In this document: positions 44,723 to 53,691 of the stretch, one piece after another
Layout: every line of letters begins with the position of its first letter
How positions within the stretch are numbered: the first letter of the stretch is position 1
Source: a bacterium
GTDB lineage: Bacteria; SZUA-79; Acidulodesulfobacterales; Acidulodesulfobacteraceae
Direction: 5' to 3'
Length of the DNA: 64,000 nucleotides
Assembly: GCA_021777135.1 (NCBI GenBank)
Contig: JAJYDX010000007.1
Location: forward strand, 24,798 to 88,797
Notes under the pieces: generated by a model
Seen by the model: the letters and a program-made list of their open reading frames with translations, nothing else
What the model was told of the DNA's origin: nothing
Database searches by the model: none
Program-made: the position numbers and the translations under genes

Positions 44723-46273
44723 TTGGAAAAATCAAGTTCTTCTTTCCTTAGTAAATTAATTAAAACCGTTAAGAATTTAAACCTGCTTGCATGGGGAGAA
44801 AAAACGGTCGCAGCCGTCAGCGGCGGCATAGATTCGACCGTCCTGCTTTATTCCCTTTATGAATTAAGGCACTATTTCGGCATAGATTTGGCATGCGCCT
44901 CATTCGACCATAAAATAAGACCGTCTTCAGGAGATGATATATCTTTCGTCAAAGATTTATGTAAACAACTTTCTATCCCTTTTTATACCGAAAGCATAGA
45001 CGTAGTTTCATATGCGAAAGAAAATAAATTAAATCTTGAAGAAGCCGCGCGTTTTTTAAGATACAGTTTTTTAATGAAAACCGCTAAGGATTTTAAAGCA
45101 GAAAAAATTGCTGTAGCGCATCATTTAGATGATTTTGCGGAAAATATTATAATGAGGCTTATTACAGGCGGAGGGACAGGTGCGATATCAGGTTTTAACG
45201 TTCAATCGGGCATCGTAATCAGGCCGCTGATAAACCATTCCAAGTCTGAAATAACCGATTTCGCAAATAAAAATTCTATTATGTTCATCGAAGACTATAC
45301 AAACGCGGATACAAAAATCTTAAGAAATTTTGTCAGACTAAATATCATCCCTTCATTTAAAGAACGCAATGCCTCTTTTTTGGAAACTGTTAAAAATACG
45401 GCTGAAATTTTAAAAAAAGATGACGATTTTATTGAAAAAATTGCTCGTGAGAAGTTTAACGGTATCGCTAAATACGAAAACAACGGTAAACGCATCGTTT
45501 TTGAAAAAAAAGATTTATTAAAATTAGAAGATGCCCTATTGTACAGAATTTTAAAAATTGCTGTTTTGGATGCCTGCGGATATAATTCAAAAGATAAAAA
45601 TGATATTTTTGTAAAAAAACCGACAGTTTATTATAAAAATCTTAAAGCGTTTCTTCAATTAATAAAATCTGAAAAACCTAATACTTATTTTTATATTAAT
45701 TTATTTGCAGCAGTCAGAAAAGAATACGATAAGATTATTATAGAATATGTTCCTTCGGCAAAAAAATTAGTCTATAAAACGTTTAGTTTTGAATTGGAAG
45801 AACCTCTTGAAAACCCGAAATCAGCTTTGCAGAAAAGATATAATTACTTAATCGAAGAGACCGGCGCTGAAACGGAACGGCAGTCGGTAAGGATTAATGA
45901 GATTAATAAAGTTTTTAGCATAGAAAAATTGTCTGCAGAAACATCGTATAATATTATAAAGGATGTCTTAAAAAAAAGAATCGATATAAGTCCTGATACG
46001 GCTTATTTCGATTACGATAAAATCAGCTTTCCCATTATAATAAAACAGTTTAACGAAGGCGATAGGTTTGTTCCGCTTGGCATGAAAGGAGTGAAAAAAT
46101 TAAAAAAATATTTTATAGATAAAAAAGTTCCGGCAAATATAAGAAAAATAATTCCGGTAATACTTTTTGACGATAAAATAGCATGGGTTTCCTTCAACGA
46201 GATAAACGACGATATTAAAATAACGGAATTTACAAGAAATGTAGGGGTTATGCGAATAGAATTAAAATCGTAA
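44723..46273 (+). CDS. tilS: tRNA(Ile)-lysidine synthetase TilS
   Basis: TilS changes C34 of tRNA-Ile(CAU) to lysidine so that it reads AUA, using ATP and lysine. The N-terminal domain has the PP-loop SGGIDSTVLLYSLYEL (residues about 33-48) with HHLDDFAENIIMR near 133. The TilS-C domain near the C-terminus contains the KLKKYFIDKKVP helix. The start is a TTG at 44723. AUA codons are frequent in this low-GC genome, so the enzyme should be essential. It precedes ftsH, as in many bacteria. Confidence 0.93.
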   Translation: MEKSSSSFLSKLIKTVKNLNLLAWGEKTVAAVSGGIDSTVLLYSLYELRHYFGIDLACASFDHKIRPSSGDDISFVKDLCKQLSIPFYTESIDVVSYAKENKLNLEEAARFLRYSFLMKTAKDFKAEKIAVAHHLDDFAENIIMRLITGGGTGAISGFNVQSGIVIRPLINHSKSEITDFANKNSIMFIEDYTNADTKILRNFVRLNIIPSFKERNASFLETVKNTAEILKKDDDFIEKIAREKFNGIAKYENNGKRIVFEKKDLLKLEDALLYRILKIAVLDACGYNSKDKNDIFVKKPTVYYKNLKAFLQLIKSEKPNTYFYINLFAAVRKEYDKIIIEYVPSAKKLVYKTFSFELEEPLENPKSALQKRYNYLIEETGAETERQSVRINEINKVFSIEKLSAETSYNIIKDVLKKRIDISPDTAYFDYDKISFPIIIKQFNEGDRFVPLGMKGVKKLKKYFIDKKVPANIRKIIPVILFDDKIAWVSFNEINDDIKITEFTRNVGVMRIELKS

Positions 46274-46361
46274 ATTGCTTATCGTCTTAATATATAAATA
46301 GTTTCTAATTTTAAAAGCATAAATCCTGATTATATCGCAAAATTAAGGGTGCAAATAGTTA

Positions 46362-46400
46362 TTGAAAAATCTATATAAATATGGCATATTTATATAGATT
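46362..46400 (+). promoter_or_regulatory. 33-bp palindrome overlapping a probable ftsH promoter
   Basis: AATCTATATAAATAT at 46368-46382 and its perfect complement at 46386-46400 surround only GGC. TTGAAA (46362-46367) fits a -35, and the -10 (CATATT at 46385-46390) falls inside the right arm. The 68-base leader then reaches the TTG of ftsH. It may be an operator, or a cruciform-like hairpin in the leader. Confidence 0.55.
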
Positions 46401-46467
46401 AAACATATTGTAATAAAAAATGCACTATAACAATTCACGTCAAAAACCTTAAGGGGGTTAATATAAT

Positions 46468-48351
46468 TTGAATCCGAGACTGAAAAATCTTTTACTATGG
46501 ATATTTATAATTTTTTTAATGATTTTTATATTTACGATGTTCAATCATCATCCGCCTAAAATCAAAAAAATAATTTTTTCTGCATTAATAAAAGAAGTTA
46601 AAGCGAATAACGTTAAAAGCGTTACAATAGAGTCGCACGATATAAAGGGGGTTTTTGGTAATGGGAAAAAATTTACCACGTATGCGCCGACTTACCCCGG
46701 ACTTGTTACTCTCCTAGAAAAACATAACGTAGAAATAGACGCCAAACCTAAGCCGGGTTCACCTTGGTATTTAAGTTTCCTAATAGACTGGCTGCCGATG
46801 ATAATAATACTTTTTGCTTTCTGGTATTTTTTCTGGAGGCAAATGCAGGGTGGAGCGGGAAAAGCTATGTCTTTTGGAAAATCCAAGGCAAAGCTTTTAA
46901 ACGACGGCACAAATAAAGTAACTTTTAAAGATGTTGCCGGCATAGAAGAATCAAAGCAGGAATTGGAAGAAATAGTAGATTTTTTAAAAGATCCAAAAAA
47001 ATTTACCAAACTTGGCGGCAGGATACCTCACGGCGTGCTTCTAGTGGGACCTCCAGGAACCGGTAAGACTCTTCTCGCAAAAGCAATAGCCGGAGAAGCC
47101 GGAGTTCCTTTCTTCAGCATAAGCGGGTCTGATTTTGTTGAAATGTTCGTCGGCGTCGGTGCTTCAAGGGTTAGGGACCTTTTCGCGCAGGGAAAGAAAA
47201 ATGCACCTTGCATAATATTTATCGACGAAATTGACGCTGTAGGAAGACACAGGGGAGCAGGCTTAGGAGGCGGTCACGATGAAAGAGAGCAGACTTTAAA
47301 TCAGCTTCTCGTAGAAATGGACGGCTTCGAACCTAACGAAGGAGTTATCTTAATTGCTGCAACAAACAGGCCTGACGTTTTAGATCCTGCTCTTTTAAGG
47401 CCGGGAAGATTCGACCGGCAGGTAGTAGTTCCTAAACCGGACATAAAAGGAAGAGAGGAAATATTAAGAGTTCACATAAAAGACGTACCTATAGATAAAG
47501 ATGCAGATTTAAAAGTTATAGCAAGGGGTACTCCTGGTTTCTCGGGAGCAGATCTTGCAAATATGGTTAACGAGGCGGCTCTTTTGGCAGCCAGAAAGAA
47601 CGAAACTGCCGTTACGATGTCAGATTTGGAAGAAGCTAAAGATAAAGTTATGATGGGAACTGAAAGAAGGAGCATGGTAATTACGGAGAAAGAAAAGAGA
47701 ATTACAGCTTATCACGAATCAGGTCATACGCTTGTCGCTAAACTGCTTCCAGGAACAGACCCCATACATAAAGTTACTATTATTCCCAGAGGTATGGCAA
47801 TGGGTCTTACGCAACAGCTTCCCATTGACGAGAAACATAATTATGATAAAGAATATCTTATTAACGAAATCGCTATTTTGCTTGGAGGAAGAACCGCCGA
47901 AGAGATAGTTTTTAATCAGGCTACTACCGGTGCTTCAAACGATATAGAAAGGGCTACCGATATTGCAAGAAAGATGATATGCGAATGGGGGATGAGTGAA
48001 AAACTCGGACCTATTACTTTCGGAAAAAAAGAAGAGCAGATATTTCTTGGCAGAGAGTTTGCCCAACATAAGGACTATTCTGAATCAACGGCTGTCGCTA
48101 TAGACGAAGAAGTTAAAGAAATTATAACTAAAAATCATGAAAGGGCCAGGGATATACTATCCACTAACATCGACCTTCTTAACGACCTTGCATTAAAACT
48201 TATAGAAAAAGAGTCTTTAAGCGGGAAAGAAATAGATGAAATTATTATTGTCCATAAGCCGGATTATAAAACTAACGAAGTTTCAGACGAAAAAGATATT
48301 TCTGGCGGCAAGGGCGACGAAACTATTGAAGGGATAGATATCGAAGGATAA
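46468..48351 (+). CDS. ftsH: ATP-dependent zinc metalloprotease FtsH
   Basis: The membrane-anchored AAA+ protease degrades misassembled membrane proteins and regulators. It has two N-terminal membrane segments (residues about 7-26 and 105-124) flanking the periplasmic part. The AAA domain follows, with Walker A GPPGTGKT (near 196), Walker [12 protein letters not shown] and the SRH arginines in RPGRFDRQ. The zinc site HESGH lies near residue 416. At 627 residues it has the normal length. It starts with TTG behind AAGGGGG. An acidic tail of about 25 residues ends the protein. Confidence 0.96.
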   Translation: MNPRLKNLLLWIFIIFLMIFIFTMFNHHPPKIKKIIFSALIKEVKANNVKSVTIESHDIKGVFGNGKKFTTYAPTYPGLVTLLEKHNVEIDAKPKPGSPWYLSFLIDWLPMIIILFAFWYFFWRQMQGGAGKAMSFGKSKAKLLNDGTNKVTFKDVAGIEESKQELEEIVDFLKDPKKFTKLGGRIPHGVLLVGPPGTGKTLLAKAIAGEAGVPFFSISGSDFVEMFVGVGASRVRDLFAQGKKNAPCIIFIDEIDAVGRHRGAGLGGGHDEREQTLNQLLVEMDGFEPNEGVILIAATNRPDVLDPALLRPGRFDRQVVVPKPDIKGREEILRVHIKDVPIDKDADLKVIARGTPGFSGADLANMVNEAALLAARKNETAVTMSDLEEAKDKVMMGTERRSMVITEKEKRITAYHESGHTLVAKLLPGTDPIHKVTIIPRGMAMGLTQQLPIDEKHNYDKEYLINEIAILLGGRTAEEIVFNQATTGASNDIERATDIARKMICEWGMSEKLGPITFGKKEEQIFLGREFAQHKDYSESTAVAIDEEVKEIITKNHERARDILSTNIDLLNDLALKLIEKESLSGKEIDEIIIVHKPDYKTNEVSDEKDISGGKGDETIEGIDIEG

Positions 48352-48405
48352 AGATAATAATCGTCCGCAGATAATTGCAGACAAAGACATAGCAAAAAGT
48401 ATAAT

Positions 48406-49623
48406 ATGAAAGCATATCTCGTAGATATCCTGGACAGCCATATAGCTTTTAACGCGTTGTCGAGTATAGGAGTATCGGACACTGGCAAAATTATTATGGG
48501 AGATAAGCTTAAATATATAATTATTAAGCTTAAGAACATAAATTCGACCGCGCTTAATATACTAAAACAAGAAGCATTAAGTATAGGGGCCGAACTTGCC
48601 AATCATAGGGACGTCATAACCGGCAAAATTCAGGTATCGGATTCTATATTATTCGGAACGCCCGTACAGTTAAGAATTATCATAAAAAAGATAAAATCGC
48701 AGCAATTTGGCTTAACAGAATTATCGGCAGAGCTCGAAAATATACTTTCGGAATGCGATAAAGCTTTTAAGAAAAACAATCCGGCAAAGATAAAAACCAA
48801 AAAAAACGACATAACATTTAACGGGAAAACTTATATAATGGGCATTCTTAATGTTACGCCGGATTCTTTTTCGGACGGCGGTAAATATCTGGATTATTCT
48901 TCCGCGGTTAAAAGAGGCGCGGAAATAGAAAAAGAAGGCGCGGATATTATAGACATCGGAGGCGAATCCACGAGGCCTTCTTCTTTGGAAGTCGATACCC
49001 AGACGGAAATAGACAGGGTATGTCCGGTAATAGAGAAATTATCTAAAATAACCAATATACCTATATCTGTAGATACTAGAAAACCGGCTGTAGCAAAAGA
49101 GGCTTTAAATTCCGGAGCTTCTATAATAAACGACGTGTCGGGGCTTTCTTTCGATACGGAAGGAATGACAGAAGTTCTGAAAGAATCCAAAGCCCCGTAT
49201 ATTATGATGCATTCACGGGAGAAATCTCCCGAAAATATGCAAAACGGATTAGAGCCGTACGACGATATTTTTCATGAAATATTGTCTTATTTTAAAACTA
49301 AAGCGGGATATCTTGAAGCAAAAGGTTACGATACCCGAAATATTATAATCGACCCAGGATTCGGCTTCGCAAAATCAATGGAAGACAATTATGATTTATT
49401 GGCAGGAATTACGTCTTTTAAATCACTTGGAATGCCGATTTTAGCTGGCGTTTCAAGAAAATCGTTTATCAGATATGTCACGGGAGATAGTAAAAGCGCA
49501 ATATTAAGCGGAAATCTCGCGCTTGCATCTTATTTAAAATTTAAAGGCGTCGATATTTTAAGGGTACACGACGTAAAGCAAACTTCATCGGCTTTATCTT
49601 TACTGGAAAGGGTAACGGCATAA
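48406..49623 (+). CDS. folP: Dihydropteroate synthase FolP with an N-terminal extension
   Basis: The TIM-barrel enzyme joins p-aminobenzoate to the pterin pyrophosphate in folate synthesis. The core begins near residue 142 with IMGILNVTPDSFSDGGKY, then IDIGGESTRPSS, PISVDTRKPAVA and the FGFAKSMEDNYDLL and SRKSFI segments. Before it is an unusual domain of about 135 residues with no pterin motif. FolP is usually about 270-300 residues. The gene follows ftsH and precedes cdaA, as in the Geobacter-type block. Confidence 0.92.
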   Translation: MKAYLVDILDSHIAFNALSSIGVSDTGKIIMGDKLKYIIIKLKNINSTALNILKQEALSIGAELANHRDVITGKIQVSDSILFGTPVQLRIIIKKIKSQQFGLTELSAELENILSECDKAFKKNNPAKIKTKKNDITFNGKTYIMGILNVTPDSFSDGGKYLDYSSAVKRGAEIEKEGADIIDIGGESTRPSSLEVDTQTEIDRVCPVIEKLSKITNIPISVDTRKPAVAKEALNSGASIINDVSGLSFDTEGMTEVLKESKAPYIMMHSREKSPENMQNGLEPYDDIFHEILSYFKTKAGYLEAKGYDTRNIIIDPGFGFAKSMEDNYDLLAGITSFKSLGMPILAGVSRKSFIRYVTGDSKSAILSGNLALASYLKFKGVDILRVHDVKQTSSALSLLERVTA

Positions 49624-49626
49624 AAT

Positions 49627-50448
49627 ATGTTTTCTCTTCTGCAGAATTTCGGATGGCGCGATATAGCGGATATTATTATAGTCGCCTTTATAATATACAG
49701 GGTTATTGCTCTTATCAAAGGAACTGGCGCGTTTCAGGTATTAATAGGGCTAATAATAGTTTTTGCCGTATTTTTATTCGCTGTAGTGTTTAAACTTTAT
49801 GCTACGGAATATATCTTCGGCAATTTTTTAAGTTCTATTATAATAGTAATAATAGTCCTTTTTAGGAACGAGATTAGAAGAGCGCTTATTGAAGTAGGGA
49901 AAAACCCTTTCGCTGTCTCGCAGAATAAGCTTGAAAGAGCCAATTTAATTGAAGAAACTATAAAAGCGGCCTTAGAATTATCTTCAAAAAAAATTGGCGC
50001 CATTATCGTGTTTGAAAGAAATGTTTTCCTTGGCGATTATATAAAAATAGGAACCAAATTAGACTCTATAGTATCAAAAGAACTTCTTTTAAGCATATTC
50101 ACCCAGCCTTCACCGCTTCACGACGGAGCGGTTATTATTCAAAAAGGAAGGATTGCCGCCGCTTCCTGTTACCTGCCTCTATCTATGGAGGACAATATAA
50201 GTAAAAAATTAGGAACAAGGCACAGAGCGGCGATAGGACTTTCCGATCTTACGGATGCTTTTTCGATAGTAGTTTCTGAAGAAAGCGGTAAAATTTCGGT
50301 TATACGCCCAAAAAAGACATCCACGGTAGAAAACATCGAAGACTTAAGAATCCAGCTTTTAAAAAATTTGAAATATCAATACGATCACGGTCATAATTTA
50401 ATAAAAACCATTTACGAAGTTTTATTCGGAAAATACGACGAAAAATAA
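49627..50448 (+). CDS. cdaA: Diadenylate cyclase CdaA
   Basis: CdaA makes the second messenger c-di-AMP from two ATP. Three hydrophobic segments fill the first 80-90 residues (about 11-28, 38-62 and 66-80). The DAC domain follows, with the DGAVII (near residue 167) and GTRHRAAIGLS (near 198) signatures. It has 273 residues, typical of the family. It is coupled with ybbR and glmM, the classic cdaA-cdaR-glmM arrangement that links c-di-AMP to cell-wall precursor supply. Confidence 0.95.
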   Translation: MFSLLQNFGWRDIADIIIVAFIIYRVIALIKGTGAFQVLIGLIIVFAVFLFAVVFKLYATEYIFGNFLSSIIIVIIVLFRNEIRRALIEVGKNPFAVSQNKLERANLIEETIKAALELSSKKIGAIIVFERNVFLGDYIKIGTKLDSIVSKELLLSIFTQPSPLHDGAVIIQKGRIAAASCYLPLSMEDNISKKLGTRHRAAIGLSDLTDAFSIVVSEESGKISVIRPKKTSTVENIEDLRIQLLKNLKYQYDHGHNLIKTIYEVLFGKYDEK

Positions 50449-50450
50449 AA

Positions 50451-51104
50451 ATGTGGAAATATATAGAAAATTTGATTAAAAAGAATTTTTGGCTTAAACT
50501 TTTCTCTTTGTTTTTTGCAGTTATTATTTGGGCTTACGTAGTAGGAGGTACAAAACGGGATGCGGTTTATACTGCCGGGTTAGTTATAAAAAATCTTCCT
50601 AAGGGCTATGCCGTAAGCAATGCCATTCCATTAAAAATTCATTTAAAACTTAGGGGTTCTAGAATAGCGCTAATGAAATTGAATAAAAAAATTTTTTTTA
50701 TAATAAACGGAAACTCTCTATTAACTAAAAAAAATACTATAGTTTTAAACAGCACGTATTTAAACCTACCTAACGGGGTTAAAATTATCAGTATCAGTCC
50801 ACGCATAGTGCCAATAATAATAAGCCGAATAATAACGAGATATATAAAAGTACTTCCTGTAACTGCAGGATCGCTTCCAAAAGGATATTTCCTGAAGAAA
50901 GTAAACGTTTTTCCGCAATATGTTAAAGTCAAAGGACCAAGGGATATAGTCGGACATCTTTCAGTTATAACTACAATGAAAATAGATTTAAATAATATAA
51001 AAAATAATAAATTATTAACAATTTCTTTGAGAAAACCTACAAAATTGGTAAAAATTTTGTATAATAGAAAAGTTAACGTTAATATGGAATTAGGAAGGAG
51101 ATAA
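50451..51104 (+). CDS. YbbR-domain protein (CdaR-like)
   Basis: The 217-residue protein has one N-terminal membrane segment (residues about 12-32, LKLFSLFFAVIIWAYVVGG) and then beta-rich YbbR repeats outside the membrane (for example VKVKGPRDIVGHL). It is probably the CdaR-type regulator of CdaA. It starts 2 bases after cdaA and ends 1 base before glmM. It is shorter than Bacillus CdaR, with two or three repeats rather than four. Confidence 0.88.
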   Translation: MWKYIENLIKKNFWLKLFSLFFAVIIWAYVVGGTKRDAVYTAGLVIKNLPKGYAVSNAIPLKIHLKLRGSRIALMKLNKKIFFIINGNSLLTKKNTIVLNSTYLNLPNGVKIISISPRIVPIIISRIITRYIKVLPVTAGSLPKGYFLKKVNVFPQYVKVKGPRDIVGHLSVITTMKIDLNNIKNNKLLTISLRKPTKLVKILYNRKVNVNMELGRR

Positions 51105-51105
51105 T

Positions 51106-52473
51106 TTGAGCGCCAGAAAATTATTCGGCACTGACGGAGTGCGCGGACAGGCAAACAGGTACCCCTTAACATCCGAAGTTGCCCTGAAATTAGGCATGGC
51201 ATTAGTTAAAGTTTTAAAATCCAAAGGCAAAAGGTTAAAAATAGTTATAGGTAAAGATACAAGAATTTCTGGTTATATGCTTGAAACGGCTCTTTCGTCC
51301 GGAATATGCGCCATGGGTTCGGATGTTTACTTAGTCGGGCCTATGCCCACTCCAGGCGTATCTTTTATAACATCCAGCATGAGGGCGGACGCTGGGGTGG
51401 TTATTTCTGCATCCCATAATCCTTTTTATGATAACGGAATTAAATTTTTCGATAAAAACGGATTTAAATTAGACGACGAATTAGAAAAAAAAATTGAGGA
51501 TTTATTTTTTAATTTTAATTTCGATAACGCCGGAACGACCGGCATTAACATAGGAAAAGCGCATAGGATAGACGATGCAACCGGCAGATACGTTATTTTT
51601 ACCAAGCTTTCTTTTCCTAAATATTTAACTCTTAACGGGTTAAAAATCGTTTTAGATTGTGCTAACGGCGCAAATTACAAGGCTGCTCCAGAAGTTTTTT
51701 TTGAGCTTGGAGCTGAAGTTATTTCAGAGGGCGTTAACCCCGACGGAATAAATATTAACGGGGAATGCGGATCTATGCATCCGGAAAGTTTAAGTTCATC
51801 GGTTAAGAAAAACGGGGCGGATGTAGGTATAGCTTTTGACGGAGACGGCGATAGGGTGATTTTTTGCGATGAAAACGGAAAAACCCTTTTAGGAGATGAA
51901 TTTCTTGCTATTTGCGCTCTACATATGAAAACCGAAGGAAATCTAAAAAATAACGGGGTGGTTACCACTCAAATGTCTAATGTTGCGTTAGAGATATTAT
52001 TTAAAAAACATGGCATAAAAACTGTTTACACCGATGTTGGCGACAGATATATTATGGAAAAAATGCTTAAGGACGGATATAATCTTGGAGGCGAACAGTC
52101 CGGTCATATTATATTTCTTGACGATATAAATACAGGGGACGGCATAATATCGGCTTTAAAACTTCTTTCCGTAATGGTAAAAACCGGCATGCCGCTTTCC
52201 GAGCTTAGGAAAGTAATAAATCCTTATCCTCAGGCGCTTTTTAACGTCGATGTTCCGTTCAGAAAAAACATAGAGGAATTGCCGGAGGTTTCAAAAAAAA
52301 TTACATATTTTGGACAGGTTTTAAAAGATAGGGGTAGAATTTTCGTAAGATATTCCGGAACGCAGAATTATCTCAGGGTTCTCGTCGAAGGTGAAAATGA
52401 AGCTGAAATAAATAATATAGGCGGCGAAATAAAAGAAGAAATAGAAAAATTTTTTAAGAACGACAACGCTTAG
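51106..52473 (+). CDS. glmM: Phosphoglucosamine mutase GlmM
   Basis: GlmM converts glucosamine-6-phosphate to glucosamine-1-phosphate for UDP-GlcNAc synthesis. It begins with KLFGTDGVRGQAN and has the phospho-serine S103 in ISASHNPFYDNG, the Mg site DGDGDR (near residue 246) and GGEQSGHII (near 330), plus the C-terminal RYSGTQNYLRV phosphate loop. The start is TTG behind GGAAGGAG. It is 455 residues long, a normal length. Confidence 0.96.
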   Translation: MSARKLFGTDGVRGQANRYPLTSEVALKLGMALVKVLKSKGKRLKIVIGKDTRISGYMLETALSSGICAMGSDVYLVGPMPTPGVSFITSSMRADAGVVISASHNPFYDNGIKFFDKNGFKLDDELEKKIEDLFFNFNFDNAGTTGINIGKAHRIDDATGRYVIFTKLSFPKYLTLNGLKIVLDCANGANYKAAPEVFFELGAEVISEGVNPDGININGECGSMHPESLSSSVKKNGADVGIAFDGDGDRVIFCDENGKTLLGDEFLAICALHMKTEGNLKNNGVVTTQMSNVALEILFKKHGIKTVYTDVGDRYIMEKMLKDGYNLGGEQSGHIIFLDDINTGDGIISALKLLSVMVKTGMPLSELRKVINPYPQALFNVDVPFRKNIEELPEVSKKITYFGQVLKDRGRIFVRYSGTQNYLRVLVEGENEAEINNIGGEIKEEIEKFFKNDNA

Positions 52474-52508
52474 ACTTAAATTTGAATCAAAGAGGTAAAA
52501 ACTAAATT

Positions 52509-53261
52509 ATGAAATTAGGTGTTAATATAGACCATATAGCGACCTTAAGGAACGCAAGGGGTGAGGATTTCCCCTCGCCGGTTCACGCGGCTTTCGTAGC
52601 CCTAGAAGCAGGCGCGTCCAATGTTACCTGTCATTTAAGAGAAGATCGCAGGCATATTAGGGATAACGACGTTAAAATTATATCTGAATTGACTAAAAGA
52701 TTAAACTTAGAAATGTCCGCCGACGAAAAAATAATTAAAATAGCATTGGATATTATGCCCAAAAGCATTACTATCGTTCCGGAAAAAAGACAAGAACTGA
52801 CTACCGAAGGCGGACTAGACGTAGCCGCCGATATTAAAAGATATAAAGGCATAACCGATGCGTTCAAGTTTAAATCTTCTGACAGTACAATATCAGCTTT
52901 TGTCGAGCCTGATTTTAAACAGGCAGACGCTGCAAAGGAAGCCGGATTCGATTTCATAGAAATTCACACCGGAAGATATGCGGGGGAAACGCTTCAGGAC
53001 AGGAAAGCAAAAGAGCTGGAAAGAATTCACAGGACTGTAAATTATGCTTTAGGGATAGGGCTTAAGGTTAACGCAGGACATGGATTAGACTATAAAAATA
53101 TATACGATATAGCGTTAATAGAAGGTTTTTATGAATTCAACATAGGTTTTTCCATTATATCCAAATCGGTATTCACGGGACTTGAAACTGCCGTAAGAGA
53201 AATGCTGGGAATTATAAAAGATGCTGAATTTGCAAGATTTCAGCATGATACAAATAATTAA
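52509..53261 (+). CDS. pdxJ: Pyridoxine 5'-phosphate synthase PdxJ
   Basis: PdxJ joins 1-deoxyxylulose-5-phosphate to amino-acetone phosphate to form pyridoxine phosphate. The start LGVNIDHIATLRNARG contains the family loop; CHLREDRRHIRD (near residue 40-51), FIEIHTGRY (near 160) and NAGHGLDYKN (near 194) follow. The 250 residues form a TIM barrel. The order glmM-pdxJ-acpS is common in proteobacteria. Confidence 0.95.
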   Translation: MKLGVNIDHIATLRNARGEDFPSPVHAAFVALEAGASNVTCHLREDRRHIRDNDVKIISELTKRLNLEMSADEKIIKIALDIMPKSITIVPEKRQELTTEGGLDVAADIKRYKGITDAFKFKSSDSTISAFVEPDFKQADAAKEAGFDFIEIHTGRYAGETLQDRKAKELERIHRTVNYALGIGLKVNAGHGLDYKNIYDIALIEGFYEFNIGFSIISKSVFTGLETAVREMLGIIKDAEFARFQHDTNN

Positions 53262-53277
53262 CTTAAAAGTCTAAAAT

Positions 53278-53649
53278 ATGATAAAAGGAATAGGCATAGA
53301 TTTAGTAGATATAGAAAAAATTAAAAATATATTTAGAACGCGCAAAGAAAGGTTCTGTTTAAAGGTCTTTTCGGAACAAGAGATTAATTCCATAGAAAAT
53401 TCAATAAAAAAAAACTGCGACAGGGGAATTCAAAAAGCTGCCGGATATTTTGCGGCTAAAGAAGCATTTTTAAAAGCAACGGGCAGAGGTCTTTTTTCAG
53501 TTCCATTGAATAAAATTATGGTTCTTAACAACGAAAACGGACAGCCTTATATAGATTTGGGCATAAATATTAAGGCAAATATATCTTCGGTAAAAGTAAG
53601 CATAACCCATGACAAAGGCTTTGCGTGCGCCGTCGTTGTGGTCCAATAG
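53278..53649 (+). CDS. acpS: Holo-acyl-carrier-protein synthase AcpS
   Basis: AcpS moves phosphopantetheine from CoA onto acyl-carrier protein. It has the IGIDLVDIEKIKNIF start with the Mg-binding Asp, FAAKEAFLKATGRGL near residue 60-74 and the VKVSITHDKGFACAV end. At 123 residues it has normal length. It lies 16 bases after pdxJ and 42 bases before nnrD. Confidence 0.94.
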   Translation: MIKGIGIDLVDIEKIKNIFRTRKERFCLKVFSEQEINSIENSIKKNCDRGIQKAAGYFAAKEAFLKATGRGLFSVPLNKIMVLNNENGQPYIDLGINIKANISSVKVSITHDKGFACAVVVVQ

Positions 53650-53691
53650 GCATCAATTTAGGATTAGAGTCTGGATTTATGCGTTCAAAAT

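Noticed and set aside
50639..51202. Minus-strand open frame of 187 codons opposite ybbR
   Set aside because: It mirrors ybbR and the glmM start; composition is that of a shadow frame.
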